DNA of 64,000 bases, from the NCBI GenBank assembly GCA_002295635.1, contig DBHK01000016.1, forward strand, positions 59,048-123,047, given 5' to 3'. Position numbers and translations under genes: made by a program. Below are positions 44,085 to 53,349 of this stretch, in pieces. The notes beneath the pieces were generated by a model that was not told the DNA's origin, searched no databases, and was given only the letters and a program-made list of their open reading frames with translations. Numbering within the stretch: the first letter of the stretch is position 1; each line of letters starts with the position of its first letter. Origin of the DNA: UBA830 sp002295635. Lineage in GTDB: Bacteria; Pseudomonadota; Alphaproteobacteria; MPNO01; UBA830.

Positions 44085-44110
44085 TAACCCCCGCACAAGG
44101 GTTACTTAAT
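44085..44110 (+). terminator. Putative terminator after cfa
   Basis: TAACCC (44085-44090) and GGGTTA (44099-44104) pair around an 8-nt loop, 16 bp past the cfa stop. The sequence following (CTTAATTTA) is weakly T-rich. Confidence 0.4.
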
Positions 44111-44496
44111 TTATAACGGTTTTTGAGAGAAAAAACTAGCTCGAGCAATGGTTTAAAATTTGGTGGTGCTTGCGGCGACTGTACGATTCGAATATCGGAG
44201 GTTTGATCCAACGAAATTAGCGCTGCTAGCGGCTAGATCTCCAAAACGGCGCATAACGGGATAAAACTTCTTTCGAACTTGGGACAAATGTGGATTGAGA
44301 GTTCTTAGCCAGACGCTTCCATTTACAGCTCTCGCTTCGATGTAAGGCTTATATCGCGAAGATCTTAATTGTTTTCCCCAATATATTTGTTCCTTTCCCC
44401 GTTTTACACATCGTTTTGGCGTGAACAGGATTCATCCACCGAAATATCTCTGTAATTTTTAGAATGGACACTCGCTGATTCGGCTTAGGACTGTGA
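44105..44496. other. Intergenic region upstream of dnaB
   Basis: About 390 bp with no gene. In many bacteria dnaB follows rpsF-rpsR-rplI; those ribosomal genes are not here, so dnaB must have its own promoter in this stretch. I see no recognisable binding sites. Confidence 0.45.
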
Positions 44497-46080
44497 ATGT
44501 CCAATTCTTGGATAAGCGGAGAAACCGACGTGGCAACATCGCTGCAACAACCGGAAGATGAAATCACAGGATTTCGGGAACCGCCTAACAATGCCGAAGC
44601 GGAAATGGGCCTACTTGGCGTCATTCTCGAAAATAATCTGGCGTATGAGAAAGTTTCAGAATTTCTGCGGCCCGAACATTTTTTTGATCCCCTCCATGGT
44701 CGCATTTTTGATGCCGTCAGCAAGCTCGTTGATCGCGGTCAACAGGCAAATCCAACAACCCTTAAGCATGTATTTGACGCCGAGGAATATAAAGAAATTG
44801 GGGGACATCGATACTTAGCTAATTTGGCCGGTGCTACCTTCGCGGTGATTAATGCACAAGACTATGGTCGCTTGATTTATGATCTGTACCTGCGCCGTCA
44901 GCTCATTGAACTCGGTACGGATGTCGTTAATCACGCCTATTCTCACGATCCAGAGGACAGTGCAACGCTTCAGATTGAGGGCGCGGAACAGTATCTTTAC
45001 GATCTCGCAACCAGTGGCGATTACGAAGGTGGATTTAAAAGTTTCGCGGAGTCCATCCGAGATGCCGTCGACATGGCCGCAATTGCCTTCAACCGAGATG
45101 GAGCGCTCGGCGGTGTGCCCACAAAGTTCCGTCAGCTCGACCTTCTGCTCGGTGGACTCCACAAGTCAGATCTTATCGTCCTCGCAGGGAGGCCTGCGAT
45201 GGGTAAGACTGCACTCGCAACAAATATCGCGTTCAACGTCGCCAATCTTAGCGATACTATCGTCGACGAAAACGGCAATGAGACGCCGATTGACGATCCG
45301 GTCGTCGGCTTTTTTTCACTAGAAATGTCGTCAGAGCAATTGGCCAGCAGGATATTGGCCGAAGGAGCCCAGATACCATCCGACAAGATCCGCAAGGGCG
45401 AACTGAACCAGACTGAGTTCGATCGCTTGGTGCAGACGAGCCAGAAGCTTCAAAAAGCTCCGCTATATATTGACGATACCCCTGCTCTCTCTGTCTCCGC
45501 TTTGCGGACACGGGCTCGACGGCTTAAACGCCAAATCGGGCTCGGTCTTATTGTGGTAGACTACTTGCAACTGCTACAGGGCAGTAATCGAAGCCGGGAC
45601 CAAAACAGGGTGCAAGAAATTTCTGAAATTACCCGAGGACTAAAAACCCTCGCGAAGGAACTGGATGTTCCGGTCATCGCGCTTTCTCAATTGAGTCGAG
45701 CCGTCGAGCAACGAGAAGATAAGCGGCCTCAACTTGCTGATCTCCGTGAATCTGGCACGATCGAGCAAGACGCCGATGTCGTAATGTTTATCTATCGCGA
45801 CGAGTATTATTTGCAACGTGCTGAACCGTCGCGTCGTGCCGATGAGTCGACAGAAAAAATGAACGAACGCTACATTCTTTGGGAAGAAGCTATGACAGCG
45901 GTTCGAGGACGGGCCGAAGTCATCATCGCCAAACAGAGACATGGGCCCACCGGTACTGTGCACCTTCGTTTCTATCCGGAAGCAACCAAATTCGACAATT
46001 TGGAGGACGGCGAAAATTTCAATGATCCCAACGGACTCGATGACGGGCCTCGCCCCCCTGCAGGAGCCGTACCGTTCTGA
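44497..46080 (+). CDS. dnaB: Replicative DNA helicase DnaB
   Basis: 527 residues. N-terminal hexamer-forming domain (PPNNAEAEMGLLGVILEN; EHFFDPLHGRIFDAV), a linker, then the RecA-like core: Walker A GRPAMGKTA, FFSLEMSSEQLASRIL, IVVDYLQLL (Walker B) and SQLSRAVEQREDKRPQLADLRESGTIEQDADV. The C-terminus carries a proline-rich tail. It unwinds DNA at the replication fork. It heads a long plus-strand operon with alr, mlaE, mlaF, radA and cvpA. Confidence 0.95.
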   Translation: MSNSWISGETDVATSLQQPEDEITGFREPPNNAEAEMGLLGVILENNLAYEKVSEFLRPEHFFDPLHGRIFDAVSKLVDRGQQANPTTLKHVFDAEEYKEIGGHRYLANLAGATFAVINAQDYGRLIYDLYLRRQLIELGTDVVNHAYSHDPEDSATLQIEGAEQYLYDLATSGDYEGGFKSFAESIRDAVDMAAIAFNRDGALGGVPTKFRQLDLLLGGLHKSDLIVLAGRPAMGKTALATNIAFNVANLSDTIVDENGNETPIDDPVVGFFSLEMSSEQLASRILAEGAQIPSDKIRKGELNQTEFDRLVQTSQKLQKAPLYIDDTPALSVSALRTRARRLKRQIGLGLIVVDYLQLLQGSNRSRDQNRVQEISEITRGLKTLAKELDVPVIALSQLSRAVEQREDKRPQLADLRESGTIEQDADVVMFIYRDEYYLQRAEPSRRADESTEKMNERYILWEEAMTAVRGRAEVIIAKQRHGPTGTVHLRFYPEATKFDNLEDGENFNDPNGLDDGPRPPAGAVPF

Positions 46081-47192
46081 CCGACGGGGCAAACAGGTTC
46101 TCCGGTGCCGTCCTTACCATTGATCTGGACGCTATCGCCGCGAACTGGAAAACCCTAGCAGATCGGACTGCGCCGGGAGAAAGCGGCGCAGTGGTGAAGG
46201 CCGATGGATATGGTCTTGGTGCCACAAAGGTTACCCAGAGCCTTCTCGTTGCTGGCTGTCGACGTTTTTTTGTCGCCACAATGGAAGAAGCAGTCACGCT
46301 TCGCCAATCGGTTCCGGGGGATTTCAGCATTTACGTCCTTGAGGGCTTTGTATCGACAAATACATTACAAGAGTTTGATGCCCACGACCTCGTGCCAGTT
46401 TTAAACACACTCGAAAATATCAGGACATGGTCAGAACACGCAAAGAGTCGGGGCGGACGTCGCGCCGTCCTCGCGCTAGATACCGGCATGAATCGACTTG
46501 GTCTAACGACGAAGGATGCAACTTGGCTGGCCAGGGAAACCGGCGCACTAGCTGGAATAGAGTTAGAATATGTGATGAGCCATCTGGCCTGTGCAGATGA
46601 ACCTAATCATCCAATGAATGAGCAACAGCGGGCATTATTTGATGAACTCCGTGCCATGTTGCCATCCTCTAAGGCATCTTTAGCGAACTCCGGCGGGATC
46701 TTTCTCGGACAGGAATATCATTACGATCTAGCCCGCCCCGGCGCGGCATTATACGGGCTTACTCAGAACTGCGGCGCGCACTCGGAAATCCTCCAAGTCG
46801 TTGGTTTAAAATCCAAAATCCTTCAGATCCGTGTCGTTGACTCCGAATCTACCGTTGGCTACGCTGCTACTCGAACAGTGCCGGCCAAAACGCGCTTGGC
46901 AACCGTTGCAGCGGGATACGCGGACGGGTACCCGCGGTCTTTGAGTAATAGCGGGCACGGATATGCTGCAGGCGTGAAAGTTCCGGTCGCAGGACGTGTC
47001 TCGATGGACTTGACAGTATTCGATATTTCCGACGTACCTCTCAACAGTATCAAACCCGGCGACGATATTGAGCTTATCGGCGAGTGGCAAACCGTTGATG
47101 AAGTGGCTGAAACAGCAGGTACGATAGGTTACGAAATCCTGACGTCTCTTGGTGCGCGTTATGCCAAGAACTACACTGGCAACGTCTCCTGA
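46077..47192 (+). CDS. alr: Alanine racemase, apparently initiated at a CTG codon
   Basis: 371 residues if read from CTG at 46077. The family N-terminus (SGAVLTIDLDAIAANWKTLA) is present in frame, but there is no ATG, GTG or TTG before residue 38; the first GTG would remove the first barrel strand. CTG overlaps the dnaB stop as CTGA, with AGGAG 10 bases upstream, mimicking ATGA coupling. PLP lysine is Lys41 (VVKADGYGLGA). Also seen are ATVAAGYADGYPRSLSN, GRVSMDLTVFD and the C-terminal TIGYEILTSLGARY. It converts L-Ala to D-Ala for peptidoglycan. It is followed by mlaE with a one-base TGATG overlap. Confidence 0.87.
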   Translation: MTDGANRFSGAVLTIDLDAIAANWKTLADRTAPGESGAVVKADGYGLGATKVTQSLLVAGCRRFFVATMEEAVTLRQSVPGDFSIYVLEGFVSTNTLQEFDAHDLVPVLNTLENIRTWSEHAKSRGGRRAVLALDTGMNRLGLTTKDATWLARETGALAGIELEYVMSHLACADEPNHPMNEQQRALFDELRAMLPSSKASLANSGGIFLGQEYHYDLARPGAALYGLTQNCGAHSEILQVVGLKSKILQIRVVDSESTVGYAATRTVPAKTRLATVAAGYADGYPRSLSNSGHGYAAGVKVPVAGRVSMDLTVFDISDVPLNSIKPGDDIELIGEWQTVDEVAETAGTIGYEILTSLGARYAKNYTGNVS

Positions 47193-47965
47193 TGGAATTC
47201 TTAGCTACAATCGGACGCGTCTTTATCAAATTCCTATCGGCAATGGGTCGGCTCTCTATTTTCGCTGGCGTTAGCGTAAGCCATATTGTGAGACCACCTT
47301 TCTATCCGCGACTCCTGCTGCGGCAGATTATAGAGATCGGCTATTATTCTCTTCCCGTCGTCGGGCTTACGGCGGTCTTCACCGGCATGGTTCTTGCTCT
47401 ACAAAGCTATACCGGTTTCGCTAGGTTCAATGCAGAAAGCGCGGTAGCTACTGTCGTCGTCTTATCGATAACACGAGAATTGGCGCCCGTCTTAGCCGGT
47501 TTGATGGTAGCAGGACGGATTGGTGCTGCTATGGCCGCAGAAATTGGCACGATGCGCGTGACAGAGCAGATAGATGCACTCTCCACCTTATCAACAAACC
47601 CCTATAAGTATCTGGTCGCACCGCGTTTGCTGGCCGGGTTCCTGATGTTACCCTGTTGTGTCTTGGTCGCAGATATCATCGGCGTATTTGGCGGATACTT
47701 AATCTCTGTCCATAAACTCGGCTTCAATCCTAGCGTCTACATTAAGAATACATGGCAATACCTTGAGTTTATGGACGTGCTATCGGGCTTGGTTAAGGCG
47801 GCCGTTTTCGGCTTTCTCATCGCACTGATGGGCTGCTACCACGGGTACTATTCGAAAGGGGGTGCGCAGGGCGTGGGGTCGGCAACAACAAATGCTGTGG
47901 TTTCAGCCTCCATTCTCATCCTAGGGTGCAATTACCTCATCACTGAGGCTTTTTTTGCAAGATGA
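47192..47965 (+). CDS. mlaE: MlaE-family ABC transporter permease
   Basis: 257 residues, about 6 helices. Family pattern: LLRQIIEIGYYSLPVVGLTAVFTGMVLALQ, ITRELAPVLAGLMVAGRIGAAMAAEIGTMRVTEQIDALSTL. It is the membrane component of a phospholipid transport system to or from the outer membrane. It is translationally coupled to alr (upstream) and mlaF (ATGA overlap). No MlaD gene is in this operon. Confidence 0.9.
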   Translation: MEFLATIGRVFIKFLSAMGRLSIFAGVSVSHIVRPPFYPRLLLRQIIEIGYYSLPVVGLTAVFTGMVLALQSYTGFARFNAESAVATVVVLSITRELAPVLAGLMVAGRIGAAMAAEIGTMRVTEQIDALSTLSTNPYKYLVAPRLLAGFLMLPCCVLVADIIGVFGGYLISVHKLGFNPSVYIKNTWQYLEFMDVLSGLVKAAVFGFLIALMGCYHGYYSKGGAQGVGSATTNAVVSASILILGCNYLITEAFFAR

Positions 47966-48750
47966 AGAAAATACCTATAAAAATCTCGATACATGGGCTG
48001 AGTAAATCGTTCGGTTCCAAACGTGTTCTTACTGATCTTGACCTTGATGTCCGGGAAGGAGAGTCCATGGTCGTGATCGGTGCGTCCGGAACGGGCAAAT
48101 CCGTTCTCCTCAAAAATATTATTGGCATTCTTACGCCAGACTCGGGATCTATCAAAATTGATGGCGTGGAAATCGTTGGGATTAGAGGAAACGCCCGCGA
48201 TCGAATAAACCGTAAGCTGGGAATGCTGTTTCAAAGTGCTGCCCTATTCGATTCCCTTCCTCTCTGGGAGAATGTGTCTTTTGGTCAAATGGCAGGATTT
48301 GGTATGGGCCGCGACGAAGCCCGTGCGAACGCGGTCGAACAGCTGAAACGAGTAGGCCTATCGGAATCCGATGCAGACAGGTACCCGTCCGATATTTCCG
48401 TTGGTGCGCAAAAACGGGTCGGCCTTGCACGCGCCATCGCAACCCGGCCCGAAGTTCTGTTTTTCGACGAACCCACGACGGGTATTGACCCGATTATGGG
48501 TGATGTGATTGACGGCTTGATCGTATCTTGTGTCCGCGACCTCGGGGCCACCGCTTTGACTATAACCCACGATATGGAGAGCGCTCGCCGGATCGGTGAC
48601 CGTATTGCCATGATTTATGAGGGGAAAATAGTATGGGTAGGTGCGGTTTCGGAAATCGACACCAGCGATAACAAATTCATTGATCAATTCGTCCATGGAA
48701 GGCTTGAGGGCCCTATGGCGGGATTAATCACCTCAAACGCATCAGCCTGA
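47962..48750 (+). CDS. mlaF: MlaF-family ABC transporter ATPase with altered signature motif
   Basis: 262 residues. Walker A GASGTGKS (40-47), Walker B LFFDEP (166-171) followed by TTGIDP, and H-loop ITHD are intact. The ABC signature LSGGQ appears as ISVGAQ (145-150), with Val in place of the second-position Gly. It powers lipid transport with MlaE, whose gene overlaps it by 4 bp. The next gene, radA, starts 4 bp later. Confidence 0.9.
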   Translation: MKKIPIKISIHGLSKSFGSKRVLTDLDLDVREGESMVVIGASGTGKSVLLKNIIGILTPDSGSIKIDGVEIVGIRGNARDRINRKLGMLFQSAALFDSLPLWENVSFGQMAGFGMGRDEARANAVEQLKRVGLSESDADRYPSDISVGAQKRVGLARAIATRPEVLFFDEPTTGIDPIMGDVIDGLIVSCVRDLGATALTITHDMESARRIGDRIAMIYEGKIVWVGAVSEIDTSDNKFIDQFVHGRLEGPMAGLITSNASA

Positions 48751-48753
48751 TCT

Positions 48754-50166
48754 ATGGCAAAATTATCTTCTGTTTTCACCTGTCAGAGCTGCACAGCGAC
48801 GTATGGTAAGTGGCAAGGACAGTGCGACTCCTGCGGGGAATGGAATGTGATCACGGAAGGTGTCGATCACGATAAAATGCCTAAAGGTTTGGACAGTGGA
48901 AAAGGCCGTAATATTCAATTCGTGCCGCTGGATGGAGTTTCCAAGGCCGCGACCCGCCGAGTTACCGACGTGGCTGAATTCGACCGCGTCACCGGTGGCG
49001 GCCTAGTCCCGGGCTCTGCCATTTTGGTTGGTGGCGATCCCGGAATCGGCAAATCTACGATTTTGTTGCAAGTGGCCGGCGCAATGTCAGCTACTACCGC
49101 CTGCGCATACATTTCAGGCGAGGAAGCAGTAGATCAGGTCCGAATGCGCGCGGCGCGTCTAGGACTGACTACGGCATCTGTTAACCTCGCTGCCGCCACC
49201 AATGTCCGCGACATAGTCGCCACTCTGGATATCTTAGCCCCACCCGAATTGGTGATAATAGACTCCATTCAGACAATGTACCTCGACAATATAGATTCGG
49301 CGCCCGGATCCGTAACACAGGTACGTACTGCAGCAGATACACTTATAAGGCTCGCGAAGCGACGTGGCTTTATCCTTATCCTCGTCGGACACGTTACAAA
49401 AGAAGGTAACATCGCCGGTCCACGCATACTCGAACATATGGTTGACACAGTTCTATACTTTGAAGGCGAACGCGCGCATCAATTCAGGTTACTACGTGCG
49501 ATAAAGAACCGCTTCGGACCTACCGACGAGATCGGTGTTTTCGAGATGACAGATGTGGGATTGATTCAGGTTGAGAACCCGTCAGCGCTATTTCTCGCCG
49601 AACGTCGGGATAATGTCTCCGGGTCGGCCGTTTTCGCCGGAATAGAGGGTACAAGACCTGTTCTCATAGAGGTCCAAGCGCTCATAGCTCCGTCAGCTTT
49701 GGGTGCCCCACGACGCGCGGTAGTCGGATGGGACACCGGTCGATTAGCAATGGTGCTCGCCGTTCTTGAGGCACGCTGCGGTATTTCGCTAGCCGCACAG
49801 GACGTTTACCTCAACGTAGCAGGCGGTCTTAAGATCAGCGAACCCGCGGCCGACCTGGCAGTGGCCGCCGCACTGATCTCGGCGGCTTTGGACCAACCAC
49901 TGACTGCAAACACAGTGGTTTTCGGCGAGATCGGACTTTCCGGAGAGGTCCGGTCTGTTATCCGAACAGATCTCCGTATCAAAGAAGCCGCAAAATTAGG
50001 ATTTGAGGCCGCGTGGGCACCGCCTCACCCGGATAAAAACGGCACGACGGGTATAACCGCACCTGCTAGATTGCGTATTTTGAAGATGCAACGACTACAG
50101 GATATGGTGAGTCAATTCGATCTTTCTGGCGACACACCCTCCACCGTCATCGAGGCCGCTCAATGA
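48754..50166 (+). CDS. radA: DNA repair protein RadA (Sms)
   Basis: 470 residues. N-terminal zinc finger with Cys10, 13, 24 and 27, RecA-like ATPase (GDPGIGKST), the RadA-specific KNRFG motif (AIKNRFGPTDEIG) and the Lon-like C-terminal domain (YLNVAGGLKISEPAADLAVAAAL). It drives branch migration in recombination repair. Its stop overlaps the cvpA start (ATGA). Confidence 0.95.
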   Translation: MAKLSSVFTCQSCTATYGKWQGQCDSCGEWNVITEGVDHDKMPKGLDSGKGRNIQFVPLDGVSKAATRRVTDVAEFDRVTGGGLVPGSAILVGGDPGIGKSTILLQVAGAMSATTACAYISGEEAVDQVRMRAARLGLTTASVNLAAATNVRDIVATLDILAPPELVIIDSIQTMYLDNIDSAPGSVTQVRTAADTLIRLAKRRGFILILVGHVTKEGNIAGPRILEHMVDTVLYFEGERAHQFRLLRAIKNRFGPTDEIGVFEMTDVGLIQVENPSALFLAERRDNVSGSAVFAGIEGTRPVLIEVQALIAPSALGAPRRAVVGWDTGRLAMVLAVLEARCGISLAAQDVYLNVAGGLKISEPAADLAVAAALISAALDQPLTANTVVFGEIGLSGEVRSVIRTDLRIKEAAKLGFEAAWAPPHPDKNGTTGITAPARLRILKMQRLQDMVSQFDLSGDTPSTVIEAAQ

Positions 50167-50792
50167 GCATTCCAGACATTACCGTACTCGTCGTTGTTTT
50201 ATTGAGTGGTATCATCGCTTTCCGGTTGGGACTCGTGCGCGTAATTTTAGGGCTGGCTGGTTGGTTTGGTGCGACATTAGCTACAATTTATAGTTACTCT
50301 CATATTCGGCCCTATGCCCGGGAATGGATAGGAAATCAGCTGATTGCCGATATTGGCGCTGGTGCAGCAATTTTTATCATATCGATGATTATCCTGACCT
50401 TGATCAGCCATGCGATTGCAAGCGGTGTGCGCGAGAGCTCTTTTGGAATGCTTGATCGCTCATTTGGACTACTTGCCGGTCTAGTGATTGGGGTTTTTGT
50501 GGTCAGCGCCGGTTATATATTCAGCCAACAAGGACTAAAAATAACCGATCAGTCTTCGTTCTATAAAGGCTCAAAGACGCTGCCACTGATCAAACGCTCT
50601 GCGACGATTCTGGCCGCTGCGGCCCCAGACGACTGGGGCTTATCAGTATCTTCAGGACCGGCAACTGATCGTGAGAAGCAATTTCGGAGCTTAATGTCAC
50701 CTAAACCCAAAACAGGGAGACAAGACAGGGGTTCGGGATACAAACCGGCAGAACGTCAAGATATGGATCGCCTGATCCGGAGCCATCAATGA
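50163..50792 (+). CDS. cvpA: CvpA family membrane protein
   Basis: 209 residues with four N-terminal helices (VLVVVLLSGIIAFRLGLVRVILGLAGWFG region) and a soluble C-terminus. CvpA is a colicin V production-associated inner-membrane protein, normally encoded directly before purF. Here its stop overlaps the start of a purF remnant (ATGA), confirming the ancestral order. Confidence 0.88.
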   Translation: MSIPDITVLVVVLLSGIIAFRLGLVRVILGLAGWFGATLATIYSYSHIRPYAREWIGNQLIADIGAGAAIFIISMIILTLISHAIASGVRESSFGMLDRSFGLLAGLVIGVFVVSAGYIFSQQGLKITDQSSFYKGSKTLPLIKRSATILAAAAPDDWGLSVSSGPATDREKQFRSLMSPKPKTGRQDRGSGYKPAERQDMDRLIRSHQ

Positions 50793-51018
50793 GAGGCGGT
50801 GCACCATTGGTGCCAACTACAAACCCGTTTAATGATGACAAAATTTACGAAGAATATGGCATTTTTGTTATGCACGGGCATGCTGACGTTACGTGGAGAC
50901 CTCGGACCGGACAATGGGTCTGGACGGCTAAGACACCGAGCCGCCGCAATACTGCGATGAGTTCCTCACTGAGAGATACCCCTTTGCCCCTGCTGATCAG
51001 TCATACTTTAAGCCATAA
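50789..51018 (+). pseudogene. purF: Internally deleted purF remnant (amidophosphoribosyltransferase)
   Basis: The ATG overlaps the cvpA stop, and the first residues read NPFNDDKIYEEYGIFVMHGHADVT, aligned with PurF's N-terminus F-D-D-D-x-x-x-EECGVFG. The catalytic N-terminal Cys is replaced by Tyr. After about residue 36 homology stops. In another frame, just after a stop, PPQYCDEFLTERYPFAPADQ then SYFKP and TAA (50946-51018) resembles the PurF C-terminal P-Q-x-C-D-x-x-x-T-x-x-YP end. About 450 codons are missing between the ends. A functional PurF must be elsewhere if purines are made de novo. Confidence 0.75.
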
Positions 51019-51047
51019 CCTAATCATGTCTTCATTGCCGAAAATAC

Positions 51048-51773
51048 GTGACAGCGCATCTTAAAGATCGGATAGCACTAATAACCGGTGCATCTCGCGG
51101 AATCGGCGCCGCGGTCGCCGAACGGTTTGCATTGGAGGGGGCGCATGTAATTTTGATTGCCCGTACCCAAGGTGGGCTAGAATATACCGACGACAGGATC
51201 AGATCAGCGTTGGAACTTACACCTAACTCTGCATCACCCGCGACCCTGCTGCAACTAGACCTAACCGATTTAGACGCTATCGATAGAATCGGTCCGACAA
51301 TCGCCCAGCGTTTTGGAACACTAGATATCGTTGTTGGAAATGCTGGCATGCTAGGTGATTTGTCGCCGATTCACCATATCGACTCGACAATGTGGACCAC
51401 CGTTATAGACGTTAATCTGAACGCAAACTGGCGGCTGATCCGGACTACAGACCCTTTACTCCGGCAGTCAAATGCAGGGCGCGCTGTCTTCGTCACGTCC
51501 AGCGCTGCAAAAGGAAAACGGCCCTACTGGGGAGCATATGCGGTAAGTAAAGCTGCGCTGGAAATGATGGTGACATGTTGGGCCGCAGAAACTGAAGAAA
51601 CCGAGATGAGAGTCAATCTGCTAGACCCAGGCGCAACCCGAACAAAAATGCGAGCAGATGCCTATCCGGGCGAGGATCCTGAAACGGTTAAACCACCGGG
51701 GGATATTACCGATTTCTTTGTCGAACTATGTTCACCGCAGTGCCGCCGGCATGGAGATCTTGTACAGGTCTAA
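51048..51773 (+). CDS. SDR-family oxidoreductase
   Basis: 241 residues from the GTG at 51048. TGASRGIG cofactor loop, VGNAGML, catalytic Ser (VTSSAAKG) and YAVSK. It is a conserved neighbour of purF in alphaproteobacteria, and here follows the purF remnant by 30 bp. Its substrate is unknown; a housekeeping reductase role is likely. Confidence 0.85.
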   Translation: MTAHLKDRIALITGASRGIGAAVAERFALEGAHVILIARTQGGLEYTDDRIRSALELTPNSASPATLLQLDLTDLDAIDRIGPTIAQRFGTLDIVVGNAGMLGDLSPIHHIDSTMWTTVIDVNLNANWRLIRTTDPLLRQSNAGRAVFVTSSAAKGKRPYWGAYAVSKAALEMMVTCWAAETEETEMRVNLLDPGATRTKMRADAYPGEDPETVKPPGDITDFFVELCSPQCRRHGDLVQV

Positions 51774-51858
51774 TTTTAGGTCAAATGCACTTATACTTGA
51801 AACTCCTAAATGCGCCGCTGCCTTTGTGATCGACTTAGTGACTAAAGCTTTTGGAGAT

Positions 51859-51880
51859 AAACAGGGCCGGCCTCCTGTTT
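51859..51880. terminator. Hairpin between convergent SDR and der genes
   Basis: AAACAGG (51859-51865) and CCTGTTT (51874-51880) pair around an 8-nt loop, in the 175-bp gap between two convergent stops. The A/T ends of the stem would give a short T run in either direction. Weak terminator candidate. Confidence 0.4.
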
Positions 51881-51948
51881 ATGATACCTTGTTGTGACCA
51901 GAATTTTCGAGTGATCCCACTCAACATGCAGACAGGAAATGGTTCGAT

Positions 51949-53340
51949 CTATGCCTTGTCAGAGTCGGGGGCAAAAGGGTTTCGTTGGCGCTTCAAATTA
52001 ATACGGATGGGCACCCCCGGAAAATCAAAAGACTCCCTTATCCCATTTACCAAATATCTAATATATGCCTCCGGCACCCCTCTTGGCTGACTAGCAAATA
52101 CCGCGAAAGTCGGTGGACGCGCTTTTGATTGAGTAATATACCGAAATTTAATCCGCCGCCCTCGGCTAATAGGCGGGGGATGACGCTCCACTACTTCCTG
52201 CAGCCAACGGTTAAGTGGTCCCGTAGACACCCGTTTGTTCCAGATTTCATGGACGGCCATTACTTCAGGTAATAATTTTCCGATACCTTGGGATGTTAAG
52301 GCGGAAAGTTGCACAACTGGCACCCCGCGAATCTGTGGCAAAGACGATTCCATACGGTCGTAAAGTAAACCTAGCGCCTCGTTACGATTATCGACCGCAT
52401 CCCATTTGTTGACAGCAATGACGATGCCCCGCCCTTCTTCAATAATATGGCGAGCAATCACAAGGTCCTGCTTTTCCGGCATCATTGTGGCATCAAGCAC
52501 TAGAACGGCAACATGCGCGAAACGGATTGCTTCAAGCGTGTCTCCAACTGATAGTCTTTCAACTTTTTCGCTCACACGAGCTTTTCTGCGCATGCCTGCT
52601 GTATCGATTATTTTTAGTTGGAGGCCATTCCATTCCCAGCGAATTGAGATCGCATCTCGGGTAATTCCGGGCTGAGGCCCCGTGATTACACGCTCATCTC
52701 CGACGAGCGCATTTATCAAAGTCGATTTACCTACATTCGGGCGACCGACTATAGCCAGCCGTATGGACCTTTCTCGATCATCTTCGGCCTCAGGAGATTG
52801 ATCTTGCTTCAGATAAACAGGATCCGATTCACCTAACCATCTGTTTTCTTTAAACGCCTCGGCGATAGCATACTCAAGGTCCGGCATACCGATACCATGC
52901 TCGGAAGCGATTGCGACCGGCTCACCCAGCCCAAGTTCGTATGCCTCCAAACGTCCAGCTTCGGCCGAGCGCGCCTCACACTTATTTGCCACCAAAATCA
53001 CCGGTCTAGGTGACTTCCGCATCAGATCGGCAAAATGCCGATCCAACGGCGTAATTCCGGCCCTCGCATCAAATAGTAGTAGTGTCAAATCGGCGCACTC
53101 AATCGCCCTCTGGGTCTGGGCCTGCATTCCCGTCTCGACCTCGGACGCCGGCGCATCTTCTAAACCGGCCGTATCTACCGCTGTAAAGCGTAACCTGCCG
53201 AGGTAGGCATCTCCCTCGCGTCGATCACGGGTAACTCCGGGCGTCGGATCCACAAGCGCAGATCGTCGTCCGATAAGGCGATTAAAAAGGGTAGATTTGC
53301 CCACATTGGGGCGACCGACTATAGCAATTACTGGGTACAT
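51949..53340 (-). CDS. der: Ribosome-associated GTPase Der (EngA)
   Basis: 463 residues with two GTPase domains: G1 GRPNVGKSTLFNRL and DTAGLEDA (first), GRPNVGKSTLINAL, DTAGMRRKARV and NKWD (second), followed by a KH-like C-terminal domain (HPPPISRGRRIKFRYITQ). It is required for 50S ribosome assembly. Third gene of yfgM-bamB-der on the minus strand, 9 bp after bamB. Confidence 0.95.
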   Translation of the reverse strand: MYPVIAIVGRPNVGKSTLFNRLIGRRSALVDPTPGVTRDRREGDAYLGRLRFTAVDTAGLEDAPASEVETGMQAQTQRAIECADLTLLLFDARAGITPLDRHFADLMRKSPRPVILVANKCEARSAEAGRLEAYELGLGEPVAIASEHGIGMPDLEYAIAEAFKENRWLGESDPVYLKQDQSPEAEDDRERSIRLAIVGRPNVGKSTLINALVGDERVITGPQPGITRDAISIRWEWNGLQLKIIDTAGMRRKARVSEKVERLSVGDTLEAIRFAHVAVLVLDATMMPEKQDLVIARHIIEEGRGIVIAVNKWDAVDNRNEALGLLYDRMESSLPQIRGVPVVQLSALTSQGIGKLLPEVMAVHEIWNKRVSTGPLNRWLQEVVERHPPPISRGRRIKFRYITQSKARPPTFAVFASQPRGVPEAYIRYLVNGIRESFDFPGVPIRINLKRQRNPFAPDSDKA

Positions 53341-53349
53341 TTTAGATGA

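Noticed and set aside
50789..51064. An intact 91-residue gene after cvpA
   Set aside because: Only the first 36 residues resemble a protein family (PurF), the rest is out of frame; a pseudogene explains it better.
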